DNA of 64,000 nt, from positions 55,449,213-55,513,212 of the forward strand of contig NC_065531.1 of NCBI RefSeq assembly GCF_020184175.1. The letters run 5' to 3'. Numbering within the stretch: position 1 is the first letter of the stretch; each line of letters begins with the position of its first letter. A program made the translations under genes and the position numbers. The DNA is from Aphis gossypii (taxonomy: Eukaryota; Arthropoda; Insecta; Hemiptera; Aphididae). The notes beneath the pieces are model-generated. The model had not been told where the DNA came from. It searched no databases and saw only the letters and a program-made list of their open reading frames with translations. This document shows positions 1 to 13,300 of the stretch, piece after piece.

Positions 1-1264
1 GAAGGATTAAGTAGTGCCCCAACCACCAAAATGTTTGTATGGTTACTACTTTAGAAAACAGTCACAGATTACAGATATAATCTTAATATTTAATATTATA
101 AGGTTACTACATACTATAGGTATGTTGTCGTGTTAATACATTTTTTATTAGAGTTAGTATAGTAAACTTCAATATTAGAGTGAACAATTTCATCTTATGT
201 TCGGGATGCGTGCTGACAGTGTTCTACATATTTTGAAGTCTGTGCACGCCTATTATACTTAGCGTTGGATACACAACTGTAGTATGCAATAATAATAATG
301 ATCAACAAGAAAACGGCGATAGATTATTTTTTGAGATATAATCTATTTTTCACGTTTTAATTATGAACATAATTAATGATTATTTTACTACTGTTGAAAT
401 TGTACATATTTTATATGTATATATCAGCATCCAAACAAAAAACAAGTTTATAAACATTGTTTATCGACAACCACGGGAAGTATATCCAGTAGTATAATTA
501 CCAATAATAGGCCTATACAGAGGCCACGTGCGGAAGTCGCAGCAGACGTTATCTCGTCGCAAACCGTTAGATAGTAGGTGTACGCCATGTCGTTTTATTA
601 TTTTAAATTTGAAAGCGATTAACAATCGCCGTGTGTCCCAAAACCGTACTACATCGAACGCTGGGCAGTTTGTGGTCAATTCAAAATCCGTCAATTTAAT
701 ATGTATTTCTGTTTTTGTCTCAGAACAAAATACATAGCGTTTTTAAGAGAGATGACAGTGTCGTCGTAAAATAAATAAGCAAACGGAGAATCCGATACGA
801 AACCTCATTGCATTTCTAAACTTGTTTCCGACTTATTATTATTGAGAAACACAAAGGAGTCAAGTTCGAGGTCGTCTACTCGCGTGCACTTGTATTGTAA
901 CATACATAAATAAATAAATTATAGGTAATCGTCGTATTTTCTAGGTAGGTATTATACGGTTCCTCGCGGCTACACACCTTAATAATAATTATTATACCAT
1001 AGCATAATTTTATTATTGTGAATAGTTGTTATTATTCGTATACTATTTATATTGATTGATTCGTCTCGTCGTGTTATTTTTAGATAATATTCAGGGTGAG
1101 CCAGAGTAACGGAAAAATGTATCATAGTATTATAATATGTATACGTAGGGGTACTACACCCCAAGTAAAATCGATGTGGCCGTGTCGATTGAGTTTACTT
1201 TTGAGACGAGACACACTAACTTCTATCATTCACTTTTTCCGTCGTCGAATGATGCGATATTATA
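1..1264. other. Non-coding AT-rich stretch, probably intronic
   Basis: No convincing exon is seen; the short open frames here have no recognisable domain and low-complexity composition. A Tc1-like end motif, CAGGGTGAGCCAGAGTAACG, starts at 1093, but I found no matching inverted copy, so it may be one end of an element broken by the neighbouring insertion. If the NRF-like gene at 7396-8125 continues leftward, this stretch is part of its first intron or of a later one. Confidence 0.4.
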
Positions 1265-1839
1265 CAGGGTGGGGCGAAACAGGCAGTGCAGTTTTGAAAG
1301 GCTATTAAAAAAAAACTATGCAATTTACAGAAATTATATTTATTTAATTTTTTTCAGTACATCATGCCGTTTTATATATCAAGTTTTAAAAATGACATCA
1401 GAAAGATGATGGCCGCCAGCAGCGATACACTGATGAAGGCGATTTCTGAAATTTTCTGCCGCATTTTGACACATTTCGACTGGTATAGCGCCAATTTCCT
1501 CCCTAATTCGGTCTTTGAGTTCTTCCAACGTGTGAGGCCGATGTTTAAAAACCTTTTCCTTCAGGTAGCCCCACAAGAAAAAATCACAAATGCTCAAGTC
1601 TGGTGAGCGCGCAGGCCACCAGACTGCAGCCGGAACGCTCGCTGAGTTGCGACGAACGATCGGCCATTTTCAAAAAACGTATGGACGGCAAAGCCACGTT
1701 GTTCACCAGACCAAACCATGGTAATGACTAATAACGGCATGGCCTGCCTGACGAAATGAAACCACCATAATCGTACTATCCCCATCACACGTGAAGTACC
1801 AACCTTTCAAAACTGCACTGTTTGATTTGCCCCACCCTG
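1265..1839 (-). mobile_element. Internally deleted Tc1/mariner-superfamily transposon
   Basis: A 575-bp element with terminal inverted repeats of about 39 bp: it begins CAGGGTGGGGCGAAACAGGC, and its right end is the reverse complement of CAGGGTGGGGCAAATCAAAC. The inner parts of both repeats share GCAGTTTTGAAAGG. TA dinucleotides flank both ends (1263-1264, 1840-1841), as expected for Tc1/mariner target duplications. On the minus strand it keeps the two ends of a transposase: an N-terminal helix-turn-helix piece (about 1719-1633; WSGEQRGFAVHTFFENGRS, then the ATQRAF motif) and a C-terminal DDE-type piece (about 1635-1379; PARSPDLSICDFFLWGYLKE, ending HLSDVIFKT and a stop). The catalytic middle is missing and the two pieces are in different frames, so it cannot make an active enzyme. 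The family call rests on the HTH and SPDL..DFFLWG motifs typical of Tc3-like insect transposases. Confidence 0.85.
1379..1788 (-). pseudogene. Transposase remnant (HTH end joined out of frame to DDE end)
   Basis: Two overlapping minus-strand frames cover the remnant. The upstream frame (1788-1594) has the start of a helix-turn-helix domain with the EQR and QRAF motifs. The downstream frame (reading from about 1635 to a stop at 1379) has WWPARSPDLSICDFFLWG and a helical tail ending HLSDVIFK. In full-length relatives several hundred bases, with the first catalytic aspartates, lie between these motifs. Here the junction falls near 1630 and shifts the frame. This looks like an abortive-repair internal deletion of the kind that makes non-autonomous elements. 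The element may still be mobilised in trans, because its ends are intact. Confidence 0.8.
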
Positions 1840-1841
1840 TA

Positions 1842-3456
1842 TTATAATATATATTAACATATTTTATAGTAGGTACCTAGATCTTTCGACGTATAGATTC
1901 GATCGTGAACAATTCATTATTATTACGGCGGCAGATCGGATTCTTATAGGACTTATTATGGCCACCGCGATAGTAGCGTATGACCATCGTCCATCAACCA
2001 CGGAGTATGCAATTAAAACAAACATAATTTAACATAAATATACGTTACGCGGTTAACGGTTTGATTTATATAACAGTATTACCTCATATACGACACGTTA
2101 ACACGTGGTAGATTGTGTTTCAGTACCAATTTATTGGTAACGGTTTCATGGAAATGAGCTGATTTATTCACACTGTATATTTGCGAACAGTGTTCGAAAG
2201 AAAGATTTTCGAACGGTTTTTATACATGGGGATGCGGATTGTTTATATACCATTATTGCATTGTTTGCATGATTACGTAATATTTATCTGGTACCATAAG
2301 TGATGAACCCACACGGTGTAATATATTTGGCTCGCGAACGACGTTAATTAACGAAATTATTTTGAATATATATTTAACATTTTTTAAGGTGAATTTATAT
2401 TTACAGTATTTATAGGCATACACAATTTGAACGATAAGTATTACGAGTAGATTTGATTTTATAAAATTCCTCATTTTACCTTCACAGAACCAATATAAGT
2501 TAATAATTCATATAATATGCGTATTGTAAATACAATATAATATGCTCAATAATATGAAAAAGAACTGTTTTCACGATACTGACTAATGAAAATGATGTAT
2601 TTTTCCATTTTTATTTTCGTATAGGTGGTATTTAATTTAAATAAAAATTGTTGTGACCTTTTGGCTCTATTTTTTTTTTATATAATATAATTAATACGAG
2701 TCTCATAAATTAAGTCAAAAAACTAAAATGTATCCAGTATTCAAACGTCTAAGTCAAAAAACCCAAGATTAAGATAATTAACAGATAATAGGACATCAAT
2801 AATAAAATAATAATAATACTAATTTGAGCATGATTGTTAAGGAAATTTGAAGATATGATAATTCTATGAAAAATTAATTCCTATATAATATTATTCATTA
2901 TAATTTATAGGTATACTTTATGAATTATAATTTTTAAAAGTGATGCAACTCTCAATTTTCAACTTGAATATTTTATCCATTGGATATTTCAGTATATGAT
3001 ATTTTTCCTAATACCACATGTCGTATTATTTTTACTAGCAGCTGAATATATTATTATATTATTATATTATTTAGGAATTTGCTATCATCATTCTGCTGAT
3101 TGATCCGCGATCGTTTATCGCAGTTCAGGCGAGCAGTGTTTACATAGCAGTAGACAGTATAGTATATATTATTATTCGGTTCGAGTTCGTTCTGCAACCA
3201 GCAAACGCGATTGGCCGGAAAATCTGTTTACTCATTGTGTTTATTTGAATACGTTTAAACGAAATACATGCATTTATATATTACGCGTAAAAAATAAAAT
3301 ATATCTATATCCTATACACACGTTACGGGTAAATTTCGTGAATAGGAATTATTTATTGTCCGAGCGTGTTTACTTGGAAAAATACGTAAAAAACATTCAG
3401 ATATAAGACGTATATAAAAATTTAATACTATTTATGCGCACCGTAGATAATATATA
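1842..3456. other. Non-coding AT-rich stretch
   Basis: Mostly AT-rich DNA with short TA/TTA tracts, such as a TTATTATAT repeat around 3048-3072. No exon, RNA gene or complete mobile element is recognised. It probably belongs to the same intron or intergenic space as its neighbours. Confidence 0.4.
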
Positions 3457-3713
3457 CAGGGTAACATTTTTAGTAGTAATCGCTGTCATTATAAAATATT
3501 TAAGTTTTAAAAGTATTAATATTTCAAAAAAAAAAAAATAAGGAATTAAAAACGCACGTGTCGTTAAAAATAAATAAAAAAAAAACGATACTAGATAAAA
3601 ATACTGGAAAAATTTTGTTAACAACTTCAAATTGTGTGGAAAAAAATTTACAAAATCGTATAATTAATTTTTCAAATACAAGGAGTGTCTTGTACTATAA
3701 ATGGATCACCCGG
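3457..3713. mobile_element. Possible degenerate TA-flanked MITE
   Basis: The left edge reads CAGGGTAACATTTTTAGTA. The reverse complement of the right edge reads CCGGGTGATCCATTTATAGTA, an imperfect inverted repeat once a small gap is allowed. TA flanks both sides. The interior is A-rich and non-coding. Size (257 bp), ends and target sequence fit a Tc1/mariner-type miniature element, but the repeat is short and mismatched. Confidence 0.35.
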
Positions 3714-6700
3714 TATATTGGGGTATTATTATGCTATGTACGTATTATTAATAATATACAATAAATGCATTACCTATGTACTAATATACATATATATATA
3801 TATTGTCTTATAATATATAGTATATACATATAAGACATAATGTATATTATCGTATGTCGAATTGCGTTCGATTCGCGTCGAATATATATATATATACGTC
3901 GCATACAGAACGGCGCCGCTGCAGCACATAAAAAAACAACACAATATATAAGTACATTATACGCACTGACCGTGATGACGACGGTGACACGCGCCATTTG
4001 AAACGGGGTCCTTGTTAATTGGCCACACTTTCGATTTCCCAACCCGCCCGGCCCACGAAAATCGAATTACCCACGGCGACGGATCGCGGGCGGTCACACG
4101 CAATAGTATCTAAGTGTCGAAGTGCGCGATCGGTTTTGCCGGAATTGTTTCCATATTATATATTATTATCATTAGGTATAACATCCGCGATTAAACGGCG
4201 TCAGTTTGTTTTTGTCGCTTTTTTTTTTTTTTAAAAAATTCATTTTAGATTTTCCGACACAACGCGCACACAACACTCGCAGTTCTGCGAAGTGTACCCA
4301 TGGATGCAACGATGATATTGCACGCGGTTTCCGTGCAGACGCGTATAGTTATTAAACAATAATATGTACCTATCTACCTTTGTGGGACGACGACTATAGG
4401 GAAATTAAAATATTTCAGGACGACAACTTATTAATTGTTCCTTTAGGACACATTTTTATACCATTCTTCGAGTTGCAACACTATATAATATTTAGTGGCG
4501 CACAGGGGACTTTTGAAAACACACGCAGTCAATAAAAATATTCACATCCACCCACCCTTTTTACTCTTAAGAATATTTTCTTATACCATGCTTACGAAAA
4601 ATATATAAAAAAATATTAATTATTTCAAATATTTAGAAAAATCAGTAAACTATTATATTCCACGTAAATAAATTATTTTAGTCAACATCATATTATATAT
4701 ATCTGTCTTGTGACAACATAGAAGTTTACATTCACCCCTTTGAGAGCAAATGCAATTGTAGTATTATTTGGTCTGAGCGCCACTGATATTATCCTATACA
4801 TGCGATTTGAGACAGGGCAATAAGTATCTTAGCTTATACATTTCGAAAAAAATACATTAGTACATTTCAAAATATGTTTTATAAAATAATAGATTAGCAA
4901 TAATTTTTATAGAAACTTTAAAGTTTCATAATTTTACGCCGAAGATTATAAATTATAAATAAGTTGTTTTAGTAAATCGTATACATTTGAATGTAGTTAT
5001 TGTAAATATTTTTTAAAAAAAATTACGCATTAGGTGGGATTTTAATCACATTTATATTTCAAGACCAAATGACGTGTTGGTACATTATGCCCATTTGATT
5101 CTGTCCGGGGTTCCGAACATCATATTATGAGGCCTTATGTGTATGACACAACAGATGTACAATGCTAATATTATCTAATCTATTATTTTATTATGAGAGA
5201 TCCAACTGCATTATAATAACTCATATTGTATTGCAGTATGCTTAATGCTTATTATACTATATTACACAAGGCCGCATTGGCCGACGACCTAATTATAATT
5301 ATATAGGTATAGCGCTCGAATTGAAAAAAATGAAAGAAGTGGGACTCTTAGACTAGAAAAATTAGTGGCACTTGAAATGATTAAAGTTAACATAACATTG
5401 GCGGGAGGATGAAAGAAAAGTGATTCATACCTCGAGATATCGATTTTAAAACTAACAATTACAATAATCATTGTATGGGAGTATACAATTAATCCAGTAA
5501 CGATTATTAGAGTTCAAAATAAATCCATATTAACCACACTGCTGTTAAATTTTATCCTATATGTATTGCTATATAATTCATATAGCGGTAGATTTATTTA
5601 AAATTATGTTCTATTTTTCGTATAGGTCATTCATCTTGTTTGATGAATGCGATTGATGAAAGTGTGTTAATACAGCCAAGATAAGACAATTAAAATAAAT
5701 AAATACACAAATGAAAAATTGGTAAAATATTAAAAATTGTATTTGGATAATTATTATTGTGGTTTTGGCTACTATACTATGATCTAGTATTATAGCTATA
5801 TTAGCTTATACCTGTGAATTACGTATTCTAAAAAGGGGTTCAAGTCTCGTATTAAATGGGTTAATATTTTTTTAACTTTTGAATAAGTTTAGGTTTTCTT
5901 GAAATACCAATAATTTTCTATTAACTAGGTTTTTGCACTTTTTATGTAATTATCTTTTTATTAAAATGTCTTATTCTTATTAATAAATAGTAGTTATATT
6001 ATAGTAACTGTTAAAATGACTATATAATAGTTTTATTTATTTAATTTGATTATTGTTTTTTATTACATCGTAGTATTAATGTTTTGTATTTTATTTATCA
6101 AGGTAAACAACCTACATTTTTAACCAAAGTTTTGACAAAACAAAGATATAATTATACTTTTTCAATAACATGTCACATAGATATAAACTATACTTAATAG
6201 AATAGTTATTGATTGAATTATTATTATTATTATTATTTTTACAGATTTCACAATTTAAAATACTTAACACTTGTTATCAATTTTGAGCAAAAATTTACTA
6301 CTACTATAATAATATAAAAATCTATACTATTTTAAATGAAAGCACTAACTAAATTAAATAATACCTGTAGGTAATATAAATATTATGTTTATTGACAACA
6401 CATTTATACTTTTTATTTATTTACTTCGAGGCTTATGCAAATGACAATAAAGGTTCATTAAACGTTTTATAAATAAATCTTTAAACAACCATCGATTGGT
6501 TCATTAAGTTGTTATTAAAAGTTAATGTAGGTAGTCAAAAACTTTCTACTATAGTTAAATCGAGACTAAAATGAAGAATTATAAATGAGTTTTGAATAGG
6601 ATGGTTATACTTTATTTTTGTAAATGACTTTATTGTATGGTCATAATTTGTAATTAAGTATGAAGAGTGAAATATAATTTTTATCGTTTGATGGTGTGCT

Positions 6701-7395
6701 TAAAAAACAATGCATTAGTGAGAATTTGGAATTGAAAACTAATAGACACAATCTTATATTGATTCATAAATCTAATAAATTTATTACATAAATACTCGAT
6801 AGGTTATTCGAATAAATATTTTTTATTTGGTTTTGTTGTCAATAATATCTTATCAAAAGTAAACCAGCGATTATTTTACCGTGTTACGCTTATACGTTAC
6901 AACACAATATTATAAGAGGACGCCTTAACAGTATTTATACATAAACTTAAAAAAAAAATTTTAATCCAACACAGATAATGCTTTACTGTAGTTGATAACA
7001 GATTAATTTGCCCCAGTATTAAAAGTTAAAACTAAAGAAACTAAATATTTGCTTTTTATTGAAAGTGTTATATTACGTCTTACGCGTGACTTGGAGCTTA
7101 TTACAAAGCTCGTCAAAAGAAATTTTAGCACGTACACAAGAGATGGGATTATGTAAGTATTTAAAGTACTTTACACAGCTATTGAAAAAAAAAGGGTACA
7201 TAGAACCTCTATTTCATTGTGCATAAAAAAATAAATTACTAAAACAAATATTATTGCTCTCTTACATTTCAAAAAACTTATCGTCTATAAACGCAGTATC
7301 CGAGTACCTACTTAAAATCGAAAACTGTCGGTTTATTTATTCCGATCGATACCTAATATTTTTAAGAATTATAATTAGCAACGATCATCACTCAC
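3714..7395. other. Probable intron of the NRF-like gene
   Basis: Directly downstream, on the minus strand, of the GTGAGT donor that ends the NRF-like exon. It contains a small GC-richer, CpG-containing patch at about 3960-4150 and a TTA microsatellite at about 6216-6237. I looked for a continuation of the NRF domain (a leucine/aspartate-rich segment after the exon end) on the minus strand and did not find one, so the next exon may lie left of the window or be too short to see by eye. Confidence 0.4.
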
Positions 7396-8125
7396 TTTTG
7401 AACGCCCACATCTTGCCGTTGCGCAGGGCCGCCTGGTAGAGTTGCATTTGGTCGACGCACAGCGGCGATACGGCCGGCGTGGCCGTCCACTCGTACGCGT
7501 CCCAAAACCGGAACACGTCTTCGGGACGGGTGACGTTGCCTCCCGGCCACCCTCGGCGGTAGCTGGACGACCGCACGTACTCGGGATACTTGACGGACCG
7601 CTGGAGGACGTGGCCCACCGGACTGGTGCCGGCCGGCGAAGCGTCGTCCGCGGCCGCGTCGTACTCCTCGGCGGACGCGGACGATTCGCCGACCGCGGCC
7701 GATCTCGGCGCCGCGTCGTCGGTCAACGGCGGCTGATGGTCATCGGCGGCGAAGTCGTCCGCCGCAGATCTACCGCCACCGTCGCCGTGGCCGTCCGCGT
7801 CTTCGAACACCACAGAGTCCTCGAGATCCTCGTAGAGTTCGGCCACTCGGCCTCCCGCGGCGGCGCTTCCGTCGGAGCTTCCGCCGCCGCCGCCGTCGTC
7901 TTCACCGCGGTCACCCGCACCGATCAACTCACCCGAATCGGCCGCTCGATCGCCGTCGTCACCGTCGTCCGCCGGAGACGACGTCGCGACGACGGCCGTG
8001 GAGTTTCGTGACGTCCCGACGACGTCGTGCCGTTCCGCGGAGGACGAGCTGTTTGTCGGCGCGGTGGACAGAGCCATCGACGCGAACATCAGCGCCCAGC
8101 AGCAGGACCACAGTAACGTTTTCAT
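7396..8125 (-). CDS. NRF-6-like (nose resistant to fluoxetine) protein, first coding exon
   Basis: Codes for 243 residues plus the first base of the next codon. Residues 1-20 (MKTLLWSCCWALMFASMALS) form a signal peptide, followed by S/T-rich and strongly acidic D/G/A/E-rich low-complexity sequence to about residue 170. Residues 198-243 hold the start of the NRF domain: RPEDVFRFWDAYEWTA, then SPLCVDQMQLYQAALRNGKM at 220-239 and WAFK. The pattern of a cysteine, then LY..ALRNG..WA.K, is the conserved entry of NRF domains, which precede a multi-pass acyltransferase-3 domain. C. elegans NRF-6 is linked to transport of lipids and drugs through epithelia; the role here is inferred. NST, NSS and NVT are possible glycosylation sites. 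The exon ends at AAAA|GTGAGT (donor at 7395-7394); reading on gives only S-E-stop. The acyltransferase part is not in view. The exon is GC- and CpG-rich, so it has long shadow frames on both strands. Confidence 0.8.
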
Positions 8126-8930
8126 CGCGTGCGATTTCGTGTGCGTGTAAACACCGACTCGCGGCGCGTGCTAATCAAATGACAATATTAATTTATCGTG
8201 CAGATCGCCAATGACGGCACTTCGTATGAGCGTATACGCTACGCGATATAAAATATTATAATATGTAAATCGATGTATCGTCGATACAATATTATATCAT
8301 TTATCGCTGAGCGCTACGACGACCGTGCCGCGTCAGACGTATCGGCAGACTGACACGCGACGCATGGCCCGATCGCGTATGGTCAGAGATCTGTAAACGG
8401 GCGGCGGCTGTTGGTTAGCCACCGCTTCGTGTATCCGCGGCGATTTTTGTTTTGCGCGCGCAAACCGGCGCGAGCAGAGGGAGGCGAGGCCGTCTGTCCG
8501 TCCGAGTTCTGGGCTCGTCGGATCTCGGGCCGGGGCGCCGCCGCCGCTACTGGTATGCCGCGACCACCACTCCGTTCGCGGTATGCGAACCTCCCGCGGT
8601 TCCGGTTGTGGCTTCATCGGTTTTTCCCGAAATTAACAGTTTGTTATTGGGATTATCCCACAGAATATTTTTTACCGTAATAAAAATTATCGCGACTACG
8701 GTCTCGCCCGTAAGTCCATTAATAATAATTACGAATAATCTATCTCGTGACCGCGTTAGGGTAAGTATGCAATCGGTACAGGTGTATTATTCTATGCACC
8801 ATATTATTATTAAGTACCCGCCGTAAGCTGTTACCACTTACCCGGTATCGTGGACGGTTATGGTCGAGGGTAACCATCGTAATGCGCGCAATACGACCGA
8901 CCGTCGGACGGTACGGAAATAATATGAAGT
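8126..8930 (-). promoter_or_regulatory. CpG-rich 5' flank of the NRF-like gene
   Basis: The stretch upstream of the NRF-like start (on the minus strand) stays rich in CG dinucleotides to about 8620 and then grades back to AT-rich DNA. This suggests a 5' UTR and promoter, possibly with an upstream non-coding exon. I cannot fix a TATA box or start site. Open frames on both strands here look like by-products of base composition. Confidence 0.35.
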
Positions 8931-10265
8931 GTGCGTGTAAATAATTATTTCAAGTTGCCTCGTTTAAGATACACAAACAGCGAATCCAAGGGCGTTTTTG
9001 TTTTCCATATACGAAGGCTCGTGACAATCCGAACAGTGCGCGATTTTCGAAAAGCACACACGTACCCTTGGTCAACACGTTTCCATCATGACTTTATATC
9101 TCACAAAAACCATCGCATCGCATAGTGCTTGCATATTAAATTACGGATGTACTGCAGGTATATATGTATACACACATAATATTATGTACGAATGATTAAA
9201 TTTATAACTACACATCGCTGTGGCTAGGACAATATATTATACTGTTCCGCAATCGTGAACGTCTTTGCCCGAACAAGACGCGCATATAATATAATAAACT
9301 GTATTATTATTCTACCTATATTATCATTTTGTTATTCGTGTATGAAGAGTATTATTTATTTATTTTTTTAACTTTAATAAGTTAAAATTTTTTTGTATTC
9401 TTAAAAATTGTCCGATTTCGTCGGTTTTCGTAATATAGAAAAGAATAATAATAATTAAAATTATATAATATATATATATTTATGTATATTGTATATATCT
9501 GAAATCACGTCCGTGTACGTATGTACTTTATTGTTTTAAAATCGAATTAGCTTTTAGATAATTTTTCGAAAATAATCGTCTCCGTCGTCTGGCGAGTGGC
9601 GACTGCGTATAATGTTTGTGTTCAGCAGGTCGGCACCCGCGGTGACCATGACTACACAAATGATATTATTTTGTTACGCACAACCGTCGCTTTTACCCAA
9701 CCTATACTGACGTCGTATAACATGTTTCGGAATAGAACACACACGGATACGGCTCGTATTGTGTGCGTAGGTTTATAATATATAGGTATTCATGAATACA
9801 TTTTGCGATTCAACAACCATAATAATGAATTTATTTAATATCTGATTTTTGAAATTTTAAGGATCATAACTTAAGAATCATAACTATTTTTAAACGTTTC
9901 GATTATTTTTATACCATTTAAAAAGTGTACACTGTACAGTAACGATATAGTCGATTTAGACTTTTCTTTTTTTTCGGTTGAAAACCAACATTTTTGCTAT
10001 AAATTGTTAATCAAATGATGTATTTGACATTTTAAAGTAGGTATCTAATTTACAAATTAAATGAGTAGTTTTAAAGTTATTCAAATGTGTATTATAACAA
10101 TAAAAATCCTTAATATCCTATAAAATGCATGTAATAATATTTTATCTAGAGGTATCTTTTTATGTCTCATTAGTTATTATATACTTGGATAATTTTTACA
10201 AATTTTAAATGTTCATAGATTAATATTAATTACTAATTAGGTACTAATTATTTATCTATATTATA

Positions 10266-10300
10266 TTATGGTCTATGGATATATTATCCACAGACCATAA
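10266..10300. repeat. Short palindrome (hairpin)
   Basis: The arms TTATGGTCTATGGATA and TATCCACAGACCATAA pair with one mismatch around a very short loop. It could form a cruciform or be the centre of a worn fold-back element; nothing nearby shows which. Confidence 0.6.
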
Positions 10301-13300
10301 TACAAGTTGTTTACTCAACAATTTCGATTTAGATATAATATGTATCAACCTTTAAAAAAATCATCAGCAAAATAATTTACAGGATAAAGCTTGGTTCTCA
10401 TTAAAAAGATAGTATCACCATAGTGCACTTCTTAACCCTTTACCTTTTTTTTATGGTATAAAAAATTCTAATCATTTAAAAATAGTTCTTAAATATTTTT
10501 AATAAATTCAAAAATCAGAATTTGAAAAAATTAGCAAGGAAAAAAAGGAAGGGAGTATATTTGGTAATCGTTTGATGTATAGATTTACTAGTTATATACT
10601 ATACAATATAAGATAATATAGTCGCAGTATCATACCGTTTTATAAATGACTCGGCGGTATAATATATATTCTTATATGCTTCCGCTTGTATTTCTAGGTA
10701 ATATATAAGTACTTATTATACTATTAAATATTAAGTCAGGTCACTCTTCCTATTTTTTTCACTACCGTCATCGTTTTAGCCAAACCAAATAAGACCGAGA
10801 CGGATAATTTGTATTGCTTATCATGGTTAATTTTAAGACCAAAAATGTATATCTATTAGTACTCGATGTTTTGAGTAATATTAACGAAGGTTAGGTAATA
10901 GGTATAAGAAGTTTAACGTGATAAAATATTTTGTTATAGAATTTATAAGATGAAACGAAGCTGAAAAAAGTGATCCGAAGTAAGTAAATAATATTTTAAA
11001 TTTTTATTGAAAATATACATTTAAATAGTCGATTGCGATTACGAGTAGGTACCTACCTATAATACTACGCATTTTTATTTATCCTCTAATTACTTCTCTG
11101 GAAAACTTATTCAGTTCTTATATTATAATATTATATTAGAATAGAAGGCATTAAGACGTAAAGAGAATTTGGCGATATGTAATATATTTACTAATAAGTA
11201 ATAAAATTGATTATAAATACTATTTATAATCAATGGTAATAAGTAATAAGTATAAACGTATTGATAAGGTAGTAGGTGCTCGTTGGAAATTAAAAGAAAC
11301 AGAATTACATTTAATTTATTTTTACCATGTATTGCAATTTATATGTTATACGTAGAATTAGTTTTATAATATAAGTATAGGAAAATCTTTCCAAATAGGC
11401 TATGCAGAGATATCACATATATATGATTTATGATTATATAATAACCATATAAGTAAATCGTAATCGATTAATGTGGTGAATTTCAAATAGAAACTATTCA
11501 CAAAAAAGTAAATGGTCATTCAACATCTTAAGCGTAGTATAAAGTGTACACACATGTACGATGTGCACGTTTATTGTGTAATATATATGTATATGTATGT
11601 GTTATAAATGTATAGCACACTATGATATTATAAATTTATATATAATATAAATATTATATTTAAGAATATTTGGATAGCATTATGACGATGTATAAATGTT
11701 AATATCATTATGTTTCCTCTGAATATAACAGATAGCATGAAATAATATTAGGTACCTACCTATATTGTAACTTAGGTACGTAGGTATTCATTTATCTTAT
11801 GATATAACGCCATTTCGACATTATTCATTTGATTTTTATAACTATTTTTATCAATGCCGCAGCAGTACGAACAAACAATAGTTTGTGTATGTATTTTTTA
11901 GGTCCGAATAATGGTTTCAACAATGATCCTATTAGGATATAATATACGCTAAAAATGGGTTAAAAAATCAATTAAAATATTATAAAGTGAATCAAGAAAT
12001 AGTGAAATGCTATTCTAGGAATAGGAAAGCCAGAAGGTGTATAATATTACCGATCTACCTATATTGTCGTATCACACTCTCACGAGATGCATACGAGACA
12101 CAATGCTATGCGACATTATGAGATAGCATTGGCATCATACTATTGTGGATTAATAGATTAATGACAATTCGAACGGTCGTAAAGGTATTAAAATACCTAT
12201 TAAACACTTTCGTAGTAGAATGCTTATATAACGTGATACTATAACTGGCATACAAATACAGGGAGGTTATATTGTTATTTTTTTAATCGGTATTATTTAT
12301 ATAGAGATCCTTTATATACTTTATATAGGCTCTCTAGGTAAAAATATTTAAAAGTTTATACTTCGTCCTTAGATTTGAAATAAGATAGTTATTTTATATT
12401 CGTGGGCTTCGGAGTTTTTTTGAGTGAACACAATTAAACGGAAAAATACGCTGAACTTCACAGTTCTACACGTGTACCAATCAAACTATATATATATTAC
12501 TAGAGCTTAATATATGCGTCTGTACTTACGCGCCTAAGGACTGGTCGACCTTAAATTATTGTAACGTGTTAGGCTCCAGTAGAGACATTGACCGAGATTC
12601 ATTTGAAAATAATGACGCCTAGGTACAGCACGTCAATAGGTATCTGAGAAGATGATTAATACGACGCGGAAATATCGACGGGTGACGTTCATCCAAAACG
12701 CCATTACGTCGGTCGTATACTTACACTGTTGTTTATTTACTTTTGACACGTTTGTCCGATATTGTTCTTTTTAATGGAGTACGCGGTTCCAAAATGCGGT
12801 GGGAAAGTCGTATCTGAATATAAGTATTATATGTCTATATTATTATATGTGTATGAATGTATGTACACACGAATTGAGCGTAATTCTTACTTTTCGATAG
12901 ACATTCATTAAACGCGCGCATACGCATACACGAGGTTCTGATGTAATCTATTGAAACTATAATAACAATGACAATGATAATAATAATATTTTCATTGAAT
13001 GATTTAGTTTTGTTCCATATTATAGACACGCATTGTTCGCCGGCTCTAAACTCGCTTTTTTTGTCGACGTCGCGTGTTTCGTAAGGCGCGTCCGAAATCG
13101 TATGAATTTCTTGTCAGCCGTTCAAAACACATACGATCCCGGGTACTATAGAAGGCGTGTCCCCAGGTCGGTTATGTTAAGAAGCAATTCAGTAATTCAG
13201 CGCACCATGGAGTTCCTACCTGCTAAAATTACTCATACGCCAGTTTGTTTAGCGTAATCAAAATATATTTATAATTCACTACATTAAAATATTTCTTCGA

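Noticed and set aside
7442..8011. 189-codon plus-strand frame opposite the NRF-like exon
   Set aside because: R/V/G-rich shadow produced by codon bias and CpG content of the minus-strand gene; it starts without ATG and has no known motif.
8333..8826. Several overlapping open frames on both strands in the CpG-rich flank
   Set aside because: Frames on both strands in the same GC-rich stretch, R/P-rich, no splice sites or domains that agree.
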